Positions 1 through 8,895 of a stretch of DNA of 33,416 nucleotides are shown piece by piece. A model generated the notes under the pieces. It was not told the origin of the DNA, searched no databases, and saw nothing but the letters and a program-made list of their open reading frames with translations. The DNA lies in NCBI GenBank assembly GCA_033558025.1, contig JAUCEF010000128.1, positions 1 to 33,416 of the forward strand, in the 5' to 3' direction. Every line of letters begins with the position of its first letter. The first letter of the stretch is position 1. This stretch comes from Phytophthora sp. 'mugwort' (taxonomy: Eukaryota; Oomycota; Peronosporomycetes; Peronosporales; Peronosporaceae). A program made the translations under genes and the position numbers.

Positions 1-47
1 GTTTCGAAATCCATAATGTATTTAAATTATATAAATTTATAATTATA

Positions 48-68
48 TCTTAAAAGATACATATTTTA
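48..68 (-). repeat. 21-bp copy of the rps10 start region downstream of nad5
   Basis: These 21 bp are identical to 26800-26820, and inverted at 8890-8910, which span the rps10 start codon and its first codons. Read on the minus strand they would give an ATG at 62-60 followed by the first five rps10 codons, after which the frame diverges and soon hits a stop. It may be a remnant of a rearrangement. In such AT-rich DNA a chance or short-recombination origin is also possible. Confidence 0.6.
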
Positions 69-74
69 TTATTT

Positions 75-2069
75 TTATTTAATTAATAAAAAAATAAATA
101 AAAATAATAAAATAGTAATAATATTAAAAAAATAAATAATAGAAAAAAAAATAATATTTATTAAACAAATAATGCTAATTAACATTAATAATGAATAGTG
201 ATAAATATAACCTGTTTGTAATAAAATTATTTTTTGACTTAAGAAAGAAAAAACGGTTATTAAACCAAAAGGACCACACATTTCAATTAAACCTTTATCA
301 ATCATTTTATATGTTACATTATAACCAACTTTTAATATATATTGATTAATAAATTCATAATAAATTTTATCAAAATACCATTTTCTATTTAAAAAATTAT
401 AAAAATAAAGACCATATTTTGAAATTTTTAAGTTATATAAAAATCTAAATTTAAAAAAATATAAATAAAAGGCACAAAATAAGCCACAAAAACTTAAAAT
501 AACAGGTAATAATTTAAAAAATGTTGGTAAAAATTCAGCATCAATCATTTGATTATTAAATGGATTTATATAAATTGAGTTATTCCAAAAATTTGAACCT
601 AACCCAACAAACATATCTTTAGAAATATAACCTATAAAAATACTACCAAATGCTAAAACTCCTAAAGGAATACCCATTTCTAATGGAACATCATGTGCAT
701 TTTTAATAACATTTTTATAGGCATTAGTTTCACTTAAAAAAGCAAAAAATAATAAACGTGTTGAATAGAATGCCGTAAAAAATGCACCAATAGTACCCAA
801 CCAATAAGCAAAATGACCTGTTTCACTAAAACTTGAAAATGCAACTTCTAATATTAAATCTTTAGAATAAAAACCAGTTAAAAAAGGAAAACCCATTAAA
901 GATAATGAACCTATTAAAAACATTATATAAGTAAAAGGTAAAATTCTTCTTAAACCACCCATTTTTCTTATATCTTGTTCATCACCCATAGCATGAATTA
1001 CAGCACCGGAACATAAAAATAATAATGCTTTAAAATATGCATGATTTGATAAATGAAAAATAGCTAAAGGATAATTTGATAATCCACAAGCAAAAAACAT
1101 ATAACCTAATTGACTACAAGTAGAATAGGCAACTATTTTTTTAAAATCATTTTGTACTAGACCAATTGTACTTGAGAAAAAGGCTGTAGAAGCTCCAATA
1201 ATTGTAATAACTTTTAAAGAAAACATTGAATATTCAAACATTGGTGAACAACGTGCAATTAAATAAACACCAGCAGTTACCATAGTCGCTGCATGGATTA
1301 ATGCCGAAACCGGCGTAGGTCCTTCCATAGCATCGGGTAACCATAAATGTAAAAAAATTTGAGCAGATTTACCCATAGCACCTATAAAAATTAAAATACA
1401 CGCAACATCAATAATACTTAAAATATAATTAAAAAAAATAAATTTAAAATCTTTAACAATAGAAATTGCTGCAAATGTACTAAAATATTCAATAGTTCTA
1501 ATATTATAAAAAACAGTTAATACACCTAATAATAAGATTAAATCACTAATTCGATTAACTAACATAGCTTTTATAGCTGCTTTATTCGCTTGTAAACGTG
1601 TAAACCAAAAATTAATTAATAAATATGAACAAAAACCAACACCTTCCCATCCAACAAACATTTGCATAAAATTATCACCTGTAACTAATATAATCATAAA
1701 AAAAGTAAATAGTGATAAATATGACATAAATCTAGATAAATGTGGATCATGATCCATATATTTAGAAGAATATAAATGAACTAAAGTTGAAATACTTGTT
1801 ACAACAATTAACATTATCATAGTTAAACTATCAAATAAAAAACACCAATTACAATTAAATAAACCACTATTAATCCAATTTGAAATATAAATAATATACT
1901 CATATTCATTTGTAATTGAATTATATATAATAATAAATGAAAAAAGACAACTTAAAAAAGTTGTTAATGTGGTTATAAATACAGAACCTTTACGGCCAAT
2001 ATAAAAACCAAATAATCCAGAAGCTACTGAACCTAAAAAAGGTAAAAAAATTAAAGTTAATAATAACAT
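75..2069 (-). CDS. nad5: NADH dehydrogenase subunit 5
   Basis: This is the large antiporter-like, proton-pumping subunit at the distal end of the complex I membrane arm (bacterial NuoL). The 664-residue product is strongly hydrophobic throughout and begins ATG with the typical MLLLTLIFLPFLGS start. It carries the conserved blocks FVGWEGVGFCSYLLINFW, HLWLPDAMEGPTPVSALIHA and the KKIVAYSTCSQLGYMFFACG segment. Length is normal for mitochondrial Nad5. It ends in TAA. It is the only gene seen once in this window; its mirror position lies beyond the right end, so whether it is inside the inverted repeat cannot be told. It lies 204 bp downstream of atp1 on the same strand. Confidence 0.97.
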   Translation of the reverse strand: MLLLTLIFLPFLGSVASGLFGFYIGRKGSVFITTLTTFLSCLFSFIIIYNSITNEYEYIIYISNWINSGLFNCNWCFLFDSLTMIMLIVVTSISTLVHLYSSKYMDHDPHLSRFMSYLSLFTFFMIILVTGDNFMQMFVGWEGVGFCSYLLINFWFTRLQANKAAIKAMLVNRISDLILLLGVLTVFYNIRTIEYFSTFAAISIVKDFKFIFFNYILSIIDVACILIFIGAMGKSAQIFLHLWLPDAMEGPTPVSALIHAATMVTAGVYLIARCSPMFEYSMFSLKVITIIGASTAFFSSTIGLVQNDFKKIVAYSTCSQLGYMFFACGLSNYPLAIFHLSNHAYFKALLFLCSGAVIHAMGDEQDIRKMGGLRRILPFTYIMFLIGSLSLMGFPFLTGFYSKDLILEVAFSSFSETGHFAYWLGTIGAFFTAFYSTRLLFFAFLSETNAYKNVIKNAHDVPLEMGIPLGVLAFGSIFIGYISKDMFVGLGSNFWNNSIYINPFNNQMIDAEFLPTFFKLLPVILSFCGLFCAFYLYFFKFRFLYNLKISKYGLYFYNFLNRKWYFDKIYYEFINQYILKVGYNVTYKMIDKGLIEMCGPFGLITVFSFLSQKIILLQTGYIYHYSLLMLISIICLINIIFFSIIYFFNIITILLFLFIFLLIK

Positions 2070-2178
2070 AATAGAATAAAATAAATTTAAATTATTTAAA
2101 AATATAATAATAATTTTAAAATAATTCTTCTTAAAGAATAAATATTTTTTAAAAAATTAATATTAGAATAATATTTAA

Positions 2179-2204
2179 AATTATTTTCTATATAGAAAAT
2201 AATT
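2179..2204. repeat. 26-bp perfect palindrome between atp1 and nad5
   Basis: This perfect self-complementary sequence is centred on TATA in the 204-bp spacer (2070-2273) between atp1 and nad5. It could form a hairpin in the transcript, acting as a processing signal between the two genes, or a small cruciform. It contains a C/G pair in each arm, so it is a little more than random A/T. Confidence 0.7.
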
Positions 2205-2238
2205 AATTTTTATCTGTTATGTTTTATTTACAAAATAT

Positions 2239-2273
2239 TATAATTATTTTTTATTAATAAAAAAATAATTATA
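2239..2273 (-). terminator. Stem-loop abutting the atp1 stop codon
   Basis: A 14-bp perfect stem (2239-2252 with 2260-2273) and a 7-nt loop (2253-2259) end exactly one base before the atp1 stop codon (2274-2276). The stem is pure A/T. The exact placement suggests a transcript 3'-end, stability or processing element; the terminator label is inference. Confidence 0.5.
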
Positions 2274-3803
2274 TTATTTTGTAATAAAATTATTAGTAAA
2301 ATTTGTTGCTAAAATATTAAGTTTTTTTTCTAATTCTTTAGATATTTCTTTTTTATTTAAGATTTCTTCTAAAATATTAAAATGATTATTTTTTATAAAA
2401 TTTAACCAACTAATTTCAAAACTTGAAATTTTATCAACAGCAATTTTATCTAAGAAACCACGTACACCTAAATAAATAATTACAATTTGATTTTCAACAG
2501 ATAACGGTATATTTAAACCTTGTTTTAACATTTCTGTTAATCTAATCCCTCTATTTAATTGTTGTTGAGTTGTAGCATCTAAATCAGAACCAAATTGAGC
2601 AAATGCTTGTACTTCTCTAAATTGTGCTAATTCTAATTTCATTGTACCAGCAATTTGTTTCATAGCTTTAATTTGTGCAGAAGAACCAACACGACTTACA
2701 GATAATCCAACACTAATTGCAGGTCTTTGACCTTCATTAAATAATTCTGTTTCTAAAAAAATTTGTCCATCAGTAATTGAAATAACATTTGTTGGAATAT
2801 AAGCAGAAACATCTCCAGCTTGTGTTTCAATAATAGGTAATGCGGTTAATGAACCACCACCAATTTTTTTATTCATTTTAGCAGCTCTTTCTAATAAACG
2901 AGAGTGTAAATAAAAAACATCTCCAGGATAAGCTTCTCTACCTGGAGGTCTTCTTAATAATAAAGACATTTGTCTATAAGCTACCGCTTGTTTTGATAAA
3001 TCATCATAGAAAATAACAGCATGTTTACCATTATCTCTAAAATATTCACCTAAAGCACAACCAGTATATGGAGCTAAATATTGTAAGGGTGCTGAATCTG
3101 AAGCAGTAGCCGCTACAATAACAGAAAAAAACATTGCATTTTTTTCTTCTAAAGTTTTTGTTAATTCAGCAATTGTTGATCTTTTTTGACCAACACCTAC
3201 ATAAATACAATATAATTGATTATTTATATCTTTTTTTAAATGAGGTTCTCTTTGATTAATTATAGTATCAATAGCAATAGATGTTTTACCTGTTTGTCTA
3301 TCACCAATAATTAATTCCCTTTGACCACGACCAATAGGAATTAAACTATCTACAGCTTTTAAACCTGTTTGTACAGGTTGTTTAACACTTTCTCTAGGCA
3401 TAATACCTGGAGCTTTAACTTCAACTCTACTTTCTAATTTACTGTTAATTTGACCTTTACCATCAATGGGTTGTCCTAAAGCATCAACTACTCTACCTAA
3501 TACTTCAGGTCCTACAGGTACACTAACAATAGATCCAGTTCTTCGTACAAAATTACCTTCTTGAATTTCTCTATCATTACTAAAAACAACAACACCAACA
3601 ACATCAGGTTCTAAATTTAAAGCCATTCCTTTAATATTACCATTATTAAATTCAACCATTTCACCTGCTTGAATTTTAGTTAAACCATAACATCTTGCAA
3701 TACCATCACTCATTGAAAGAACAATACCTGTTTCTTGTAAACTTTTTTCATCTTTATATTTTTTAATATTTGATTCCAGTATATATGATAATTCAATAGC
3801 CAT
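2274..3803 (-). CDS. atp1: ATP synthase F1 subunit alpha
   Basis: This is the non-catalytic nucleotide-binding subunit of the F1 head (bacterial AtpA). The 509-residue protein matches the usual family length and starts at ATG. The Walker A motif GDRQTGKT is at residues 167-174. Other alpha signatures are the N-terminal beta-barrel part ending [53 protein letters not shown], and the C-terminal [15 protein letters not shown] block. Mitochondrial atp1 is retained in stramenopiles, jakobids and plants but lost from fungal and animal mtDNA, which limits the host. It is followed downstream by nad5, and trnE lies 79 bp upstream. The 5' leader contains an 8-bp stem-loop (3830-3848). Confidence 0.98.
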   Translation of the reverse strand: MAIELSYILESNIKKYKDEKSLQETGIVLSMSDGIARCYGLTKIQAGEMVEFNNGNIKGMALNLEPDVVGVVVFSNDREIQEGNFVRRTGSIVSVPVGPEVLGRVVDALGQPIDGKGQINSKLESRVEVKAPGIMPRESVKQPVQTGLKAVDSLIPIGRGQRELIIGDRQTGKTSIAIDTIINQREPHLKKDINNQLYCIYVGVGQKRSTIAELTKTLEEKNAMFFSVIVAATASDSAPLQYLAPYTGCALGEYFRDNGKHAVIFYDDLSKQAVAYRQMSLLLRRPPGREAYPGDVFYLHSRLLERAAKMNKKIGGGSLTALPIIETQAGDVSAYIPTNVISITDGQIFLETELFNEGQRPAISVGLSVSRVGSSAQIKAMKQIAGTMKLELAQFREVQAFAQFGSDLDATTQQQLNRGIRLTEMLKQGLNIPLSVENQIVIIYLGVRGFLDKIAVDKISSFEISWLNFIKNNHFNILEEILNKKEISKELEKKLNILATNFTNNFITK

Positions 3804-3882
3804 AGAGGTTATTAAATTATCATATTATTTAATAATTATAAATTATTATAATTACCAAAATATATCAAATATATATTTTTTA

Positions 3883-3954
3883 TACCCTTTACGAGAATTG
3901 AACTCGTATTTTTACCGTGAAAAGGTAATGTCCTAACCATTAGACTAAAAGGGC
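3883..3954 (-). tRNA. trnE(ttc): tRNA-Glu (anticodon TTC)
   Basis: This folds as a full cloverleaf of 72 nt. The acceptor GCCCTTT pairs with AAAGGGT (first pair G·T), the anticodon loop carries TTC, and the T arm is ACGAG-TTCAATT-CTCGT. It lies between nad4 and atp1 on the same strand, so it probably punctuates the transcript by RNase P/Z cutting. Confidence 0.95.
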
Positions 3955-3988
3955 TTTTTATTAAACAAAAAATTTTGTTTAATAAAAA
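3955..3988 (-). terminator. 16-bp stem-loop spanning the nad4 stop, next to trnE
   Basis: A perfect 16-bp inverted repeat (3955-3970 with 3973-3988) has AA at the centre. It covers the nad4 stop codon (3979-3981) and touches the first base of trnE at 3954. It contains a C/G pair in each arm. It probably shapes the nad4 3' end; it is mirrored at 31722-31755. Confidence 0.6.
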
Positions 3989-5454
3989 TAAGAAAAATCA
4001 ATATGTATTAAAATTTTTGAAACACTTTCATGCATACAACTTTCAAAAATTTTAGGATATAAACCTAATAAAAAGATATTTATAATTAATATTAAATGAA
4101 TTAAAAATTCACGATAAGTTAAATCATAATAAATTTTTAAATAAATATTTTGAATATTACCATAACAAATTCGATTATAAAATAATAAAGAATATACCCC
4201 ACCCAAAAACATACCAATTGTCGCAAAAACAGCTGTTGTAGTATTATCTTCAAAAACTCCAGTTAAAATAAGAATTTCACCCACAAAACTACTTGAACCT
4301 GGAATAGACATATTTGCTAATACATAAATAAATAATGCAATACAAAATAAAGGCATTGTATGTGCTAAACCACCATAATAATTAATAAATCTTGTATGAT
4401 ATCGATCATATAAACATCCAATTGAAAAAAATAAACCACTCGATACTAAACCATGACTAATCATTTGAATAATACTACCTTCTAATCCTTGAATAGTTAA
4501 AGAAAAAATACCCAATATTATAAAATTCATATGAGCAACTGATGCATAAGCAATAATACGTTTCAAATCTGTTTGTCGTATAGCTGTTAATGACGCATAA
4601 ATAACAGATATTAAACATAAAACTAAAATATACGGTGTAAAATATAATGCAGCTTTAGGAAATAAAGGAACTAAAAACCTAATCATACCGTATGATCCTA
4701 ATTTTAATAAAATACCAGCTAATAGTACAGAACCTGCGGTAGGTGCTTCAACATGTGCTTCCGGTAACCAAACATGAAAAGGTAACATTGGAACTTTAAC
4801 AGCAAATGATAAAAAAAAAGCTAAGAAATAAAATTTTTCATATGAAAAATTAAAATTACTATAATATAATATTTGATAATCAGTTGTACCCACAGTTAAA
4901 AATAAATGAATAATGGCAATAAACATAAATAATGAACCTGCTAATGTATACATAAAAAACAAATATGAAGCTTTAATTTTACGTTCTCTTGAACCCCAAA
5001 TACCTATAATTAAAAACATAGGAATTAATACACTTTCAAAGAAAATATAAAAAATAAGTACATCTAATATACTAAATGAAATGATTAAACAAAATTCTAA
5101 AATAAAATATAAAATAAAATATTCTTTTATATTTTTATTAATCATTTCATAACTAATTAACATACAGATTGGAATCAAAAATGTTGTTAAAATTATAAAA
5201 AATAATGAAATACCATCAATACCTAAATAAAAATTAATATTAAATTGACTAATCCATTCTATTTTAAATAAATATTGAAAATTAGAAGTTGATTTATCAA
5301 ATAAAATCCATAAAGGTAATGACATTAAAAAAATGAAAAAAGACATAAAAATACTAAAATTTTTTATAAATTTTTCATTTTTCGAAAAAGCTAATATAAT
5401 AACCGTAATTAATGGTAAAATAAGTAAAAAAATTAATATAAACTTATTAAACAT
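3979..5454 (-). CDS. nad4: NADH dehydrogenase subunit 4
   Basis: This is an antiporter-like proton-pumping subunit of complex I (NuoM). The product is 491 residues from the ATG at 5452-5454. A longer in-frame reading starts at a TTG inside trnH and is rejected. The hydrophobic polytopic protein has FFESVLIPMFLIIGIWGSR, with the conserved membrane Glu and the RE/KxKA loop. It also has KVPMLPFHVWLPEAHVEAPT and the DLKRIIAYASVAHMNF helix. It lies 22 bp downstream of trnH and is followed by trnE, so both ends are probably made by tRNA excision. Confidence 0.97.
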   Translation of the reverse strand: MFNKFILIFLLILPLITVIILAFSKNEKFIKNFSIFMSFFIFLMSLPLWILFDKSTSNFQYLFKIEWISQFNINFYLGIDGISLFFIILTTFLIPICMLISYEMINKNIKEYFILYFILEFCLIISFSILDVLIFYIFFESVLIPMFLIIGIWGSRERKIKASYLFFMYTLAGSLFMFIAIIHLFLTVGTTDYQILYYSNFNFSYEKFYFLAFFLSFAVKVPMLPFHVWLPEAHVEAPTAGSVLLAGILLKLGSYGMIRFLVPLFPKAALYFTPYILVLCLISVIYASLTAIRQTDLKRIIAYASVAHMNFIILGIFSLTIQGLEGSIIQMISHGLVSSGLFFSIGCLYDRYHTRFINYYGGLAHTMPLFCIALFIYVLANMSIPGSSSFVGEILILTGVFEDNTTTAVFATIGMFLGGVYSLLFYNRICYGNIQNIYLKIYYDLTYREFLIHLILIINIFLLGLYPKIFESCMHESVSKILIHIDFSYFY

Positions 5455-5476
5455 AAAAAAATTTAATTTAAAAATG

Positions 5477-5549
5477 GGCGAAAAATGGGACTTGAACCCA
5501 TAACACTTAGACCCACAATCTAACACTCTACCTTTAAGTTATAATCGCC
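5477..5549 (-). tRNA. trnH(gtg): tRNA-His (anticodon GTG)
   Basis: The 73-nt cloverleaf has anticodon GTG in the loop TTGTGGG and the T arm ATGGG-TTCAAGT-CCCAT. An encoded extra 5' G pairs with discriminator C73, the usual tRNA-His identity feature. The acceptor stem GCGATTA/TTTTCGC has two adjacent T·T mismatches at pairs 5 and 6, which is unusual. It lies 3 bp from the rpl10 stop. Confidence 0.9.
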
Positions 5550-5552
5550 TTT

Positions 5553-5972
5553 TTAAATTTTTCTTAAATAATATATAAAATTTAAAAATGATTGAACAAT
5601 TAAATTATTTAAAGGTGGATAGTTTTTAGATAATATTTGTTTTACTTTTAAATTAGAATAAATATTATTTTGAATACTCAAATAAATTAATTCAAGTTTT
5701 TTAAAATTATATAAATCCCTTATTAAATTTAATTCATTATTTCCATAAATTATTAAAATAGAACCTTGTCCTTTTAATTTTAAAAAAATATCAATAATTA
5801 AATTTTGATTTAATATTAAAGATTTATAATCAAATTTTTTAATTTTTTTTTTTAAAGATATTATTTCATTAATATTTAAATCATTATAACGAAATATATA
5901 TATATATTTATAAGTTTGTTTAATTTTTTGTAATTGATTTAATTTATACTTTTTAAATTTTTTTTTTTGCAT
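5553..5972 (-). CDS. rpl10: Probable ribosomal protein L10
   Basis: This 139-residue basic protein was identified by layout rather than by strong identity. A Lys-rich start is followed by a beta strand and YNDLNINEIISLKKKIKKF, resembling the L10 pattern YRGLTVDELTELRRELR. Next comes KSLILNQNLI (compare VVKNTLARRA), then LKGQGSILIIYGNNE (compare LKGPTAIAF-ED) and a C-terminal NYPPLNNLIVQSFLNFI helix (compare LPSREELLAQLLGLL). L10 anchors the L7/L12 stalk on the large ribosomal subunit. Mitochondrion-encoded L10 is rare (known from jakobids and plants). It lies between nad7 and trnH in a same-strand run. The alternative is a lineage-specific ORF. Confidence 0.65.
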   Translation of the reverse strand: MQKKKFKKYKLNQLQKIKQTYKYIYIFRYNDLNINEIISLKKKIKKFDYKSLILNQNLIIDIFLKLKGQGSILIIYGNNELNLIRDLYNFKKLELIYLSIQNNIYSNLKVKQILSKNYPPLNNLIVQSFLNFIYYLRKI

Positions 5973-6010
5973 AATTTATTGAAAATAAAATTTTATTCTA
6001 ATAATTAATA

Positions 6011-7189
6011 TTAACGATCAATTTCACCAAAAACAACATCTAAAGTACCAATAATTGTAACAACATCAGCAATCATATGATTTTTAGCTATAAAATCTAA
6101 TGCTTGTAAATGTAAAAATCCTGGTGATTTAATTTTACATCTGTAGGGTTTATTTGTACCATCTGCTACTAAATAAACACCATACTCACCTTTAGGTGCC
6201 TCAATAACTGTATAAGTTTCACCAGCATTTACACAAATATTTTCTGAATAATATTTAAAATGATGAATTAAAGACTCCATAGAATTTTTAATTTGAATTC
6301 TATTTGGATTTGTAATTTTTTTATCATCTAATTTAATAGGACCTTGGGGAATTTTATTAAGTACTTGCAAAATAATTCGAATTGATTGTCGCATTTCTTC
6401 TATTCTAATTAAATAACGATCATAACAATCGCCATTTGTACCTACAGGTATATCAAATTTTAATTGATCATAAATTTCATAAGGTTGTGTTTTACGTAAA
6501 TCCCATGAAATACCTGATCCACGTAACATAACACCACTAAAACCAAAATTTAAAGCATCTTTAGCAGATATAATACCAATATCTACTAATCTTTGTTTCC
6601 AAATTCTATTATTAGTTAACATTTCTTCAATTTCATCTAAACGGGTATTAAATTGTTCACAAAAAATATATATATCATTTAACAAACCTTTAGGCAAATC
6701 TTGATTAACACCTCCAGGTCTAAAATAAGCTGCATGCATACGTGCACCAGAAACACGTTCATAAAATTCCATTAATTTCTCACGTTCTTCAAATCCCCAA
6801 AAATAAGGTGTCATAGCTCCTACATCTAAAGCATGACAACATACAGCTAATAAATGATTTAAGATACGTGTTATTTCTGAAAATAAAACTCTTATATATT
6901 GTGCTCGTAAAGGTATATCACAATTTAATAATTTTTCAATAGCCAAAACATATGCATGTTCTTGACACATCATAGATACATAATCTAAACGATCAAAATA
7001 AGGTAACGCCTGTAAATAATTTTTATATTCAATTAATTTTTCTGTACCTCTATGTAATAAACCTATATGTGAATCAGCTTTTTTAACAACTTCACCGTTT
7101 AATTCTAAAATTAAACGTAAAACACCATGAGCCGCTGGATGTTGTGGACCAAAATTTATAGAAAAATTTTTAATTTTTTTTAATGACAT
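6011..7189 (-). CDS. nad7: NADH dehydrogenase subunit 7 (49-kDa subunit)
   Basis: This is a hydrophilic peripheral-arm subunit of complex I (NuoD) that forms much of the ubiquinone pocket. The 392-residue product has normal length. GPQHPAAHG is at residues 14-22, with the quinone-site histidines. [44 protein letters not shown] and the terminal [12 protein letters not shown] are all intact. The start ATG is abutted by 20 consecutive A residues upstream. It heads the minus-strand unit and faces nad2 across a divergent spacer. Confidence 0.98.
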   Translation of the reverse strand: MSLKKIKNFSINFGPQHPAAHGVLRLILELNGEVVKKADSHIGLLHRGTEKLIEYKNYLQALPYFDRLDYVSMMCQEHAYVLAIEKLLNCDIPLRAQYIRVLFSEITRILNHLLAVCCHALDVGAMTPYFWGFEEREKLMEFYERVSGARMHAAYFRPGGVNQDLPKGLLNDIYIFCEQFNTRLDEIEEMLTNNRIWKQRLVDIGIISAKDALNFGFSGVMLRGSGISWDLRKTQPYEIYDQLKFDIPVGTNGDCYDRYLIRIEEMRQSIRIILQVLNKIPQGPIKLDDKKITNPNRIQIKNSMESLIHHFKYYSENICVNAGETYTVIEAPKGEYGVYLVADGTNKPYRCKIKSPGFLHLQALDFIAKNHMIADVVTIIGTLDVVFGEIDR

Positions 7190-7305
7190 TTTTTTTTTTT
7201 TTTTTTTTTAATAAAAATATAATATTTATAAATTAATTTTTTTATAAATATATAGCATATATAGTAAGTAAGTATTTTTAAAATATTTATTTCTTTTATT
7301 ACATT
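7190..7305. promoter_or_regulatory. Divergent nad7/nad2 spacer, likely bidirectional promoter region
   Basis: This is the only place in the left arm where genes diverge (nad7 minus, nad2 plus), so transcription of both strands must begin here or enter from elsewhere. It contains a 20-T run (7190-7209), a near-symmetric TATATAGCATATATA element and three tandem AGTA units just after it. No promoter consensus is known to me for this lineage; the role is inferred from geometry. Confidence 0.5.
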
Positions 7306-8799
7306 ATGTTTTTTCAGGAAATTTTTAATAATAATTTTGAAATTATTATCCCCGAATTTTTTTTAACAACTTTTTTATTAATTTTATTATTATTTGGTGT
7401 TTTTTATAAAAAAAATCAAAATGCTCAAAAAATTTTGATTATTAAAAATATTACTACTATAATAATATATTTATTATTAATTCTTTTAATATTAACGTTA
7501 AATATAACAAATATTTCAAGTAACATATTAAATGGTGTATTACTTATTAATAATTTTACACAATTTATTAAAATAATTTTAATTTTATTAACAATTATTT
7601 GTTTTTTAATACAACAAAAATATTTAATACAACAAAAAATAAATTCATATGAAATTAATATATTAATGTTAATATCATTATTGGGTTTAATGTTATTGGT
7701 ATCTGCAAATCATTTTATTACTTTATATTTAGCAATTGAATTACAAAGTTTAAGTTTTTATATATTAACATCCACCCAAAAAAAATCGATATTATCAATT
7801 GAGGCTGGTTTAAAATATTTTATTTTAGGATCAATTGCTTCAGGTTTTATTCTATTTGGTTCTTCAATAATTTATGCTATTACAGGTTCATTAAATTTTA
7901 ATAATATTTTTTTAATATTATCAAATATAAATTTTTTAGATAATATAAATATATTAATTAGTTTATCTTATGGATTAATTTTTATTTTAGTTGGTATTTT
8001 ATTTAAAATAGGTGCTACACCTTTTCATTTTTGGTTGCCTGATGTATATGAAGGTGCTCCAAATAATATTTCAAGTTTTTTTGCTATTGTACCAAAAATT
8101 GCTTTTATAGGAATTTTAATTCGTTTATTTTTTGAGATTTTTTTTAATATTTCATATTTCTTTGAAATTTTTTTTTATATTATTTCATTTTTATCTATGT
8201 TAATCGGTGCATTATCGGCATTACAACAAAAAAAAATCAAAAGATTATTAGCTTATAGTGCAATAAGTCATGTAGGTTTTATATTAATAGGATTTACTTC
8301 AAATATGTTAAATAATATTCCATTTATTTTATTATATATTATAATTTATATTATAACAAGTATTAATTTATGGACTTCTTATTTATCTTTAAATATCAAT
8401 CATAAACCAATTAAATATTTAACAGATTTATCAAATATATATACTATTAATAAATTAATTGCTATTATTATAATCATAAATATTTTTTCATTAGCTGGTA
8501 TACCCCCATTAGCGGGTTTTTTTTCAAAATTATTTATATTTTTTTCAGCTATTAAAAATAATTATTTTAGTTTAGTATTTTTTGGTATTATTATAAGTGT
8601 TTTAAGCTCTTTTTATTATTTAAAAATAATTAAAATTATTTATTTTGAAAAAATATTTAGAAAAATGTATATTTCACAAATAAATAAAAGTCAAAGTATA
8701 ATATTATTAATTAGTACTCAATTTATTTTATTTTTATTTATTTATCCTAATATTATATTAATAAATTTAAACAAAATTTATTTATATTTATTAATATAA
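7306..8799 (+). CDS. nad2: NADH dehydrogenase subunit 2
   Basis: This is an antiporter-like proton-pumping subunit of complex I (NuoN). The 497-residue product is highly hydrophobic and very rich in Ile, Leu and Phe. Diagnostic segments are FITLYLAIELQSLSFYIL (conserved membrane Glu), GATPFHFWLPDVYEGAP, KKIKRLLAYSAISHVGFILIG and FSLAGIPPLAGFFSKLFIF. It starts with the ATG nearest the divergent spacer and ends 6 bp before trnF. It is the first gene of the long plus-strand unit. Confidence 0.97.
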   Translation: MFFQEIFNNNFEIIIPEFFLTTFLLILLLFGVFYKKNQNAQKILIIKNITTIIIYLLLILLILTLNITNISSNILNGVLLINNFTQFIKIILILLTIICFLIQQKYLIQQKINSYEINILMLISLLGLMLLVSANHFITLYLAIELQSLSFYILTSTQKKSILSIEAGLKYFILGSIASGFILFGSSIIYAITGSLNFNNIFLILSNINFLDNINILISLSYGLIFILVGILFKIGATPFHFWLPDVYEGAPNNISSFFAIVPKIAFIGILIRLFFEIFFNISYFFEIFFYIISFLSMLIGALSALQQKKIKRLLAYSAISHVGFILIGFTSNMLNNIPFILLYIIIYIITSINLWTSYLSLNINHKPIKYLTDLSNIYTINKLIAIIIIINIFSLAGIPPLAGFFSKLFIFFSAIKNNYFSLVFFGIIISVLSSFYYLKIIKIIYFEKIFRKMYISQINKSQSIILLISTQFILFLFIYPNIILINLNKIYLYLLI

Positions 8800-8805
8800 T
8801 ATTTA

Positions 8806-8879
8806 GTTTGGATAGCTCAGTTGGTTAGAGTAAAAGACTGAAAATCTTTGTGTCGGTGGTTCAAATCCACCTCCAGACA
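8806..8879 (+). tRNA. trnF(gaa): tRNA-Phe (anticodon GAA)
   Basis: This is a full 74-nt cloverleaf. Acceptor GTTTGGA/TCCAGAC has one T·G pair, the D arm is GCTCAGTTGGTTAGAGT, the anticodon loop has GAA, and the T arm is GGTGG-TTCAAAT-CCACC. It sits between nad2 and rps10. Confidence 0.96.
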
Positions 8880-8895
8880 ATTTTATTATTAAAAT

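Noticed and set aside
1..20. TTCGAAA resembling a tRNA T-loop at the window start
   Set aside because: The flanking bases do not give the expected G53-C61 pair on either strand, and no remainder of a tRNA can be seen.
3979..5526. Longer nad4 reading starting with TTG inside trnH
   Set aside because: The extra 24 residues are translated tRNA sequence; the ATG at 5452-5454 gives the normal Nad4 start. The same argument removes TTG extensions of rps12 (into trnV) and nad3 (into trnD). A short TTG extension of nad4L into the end of nad1 was also dropped.
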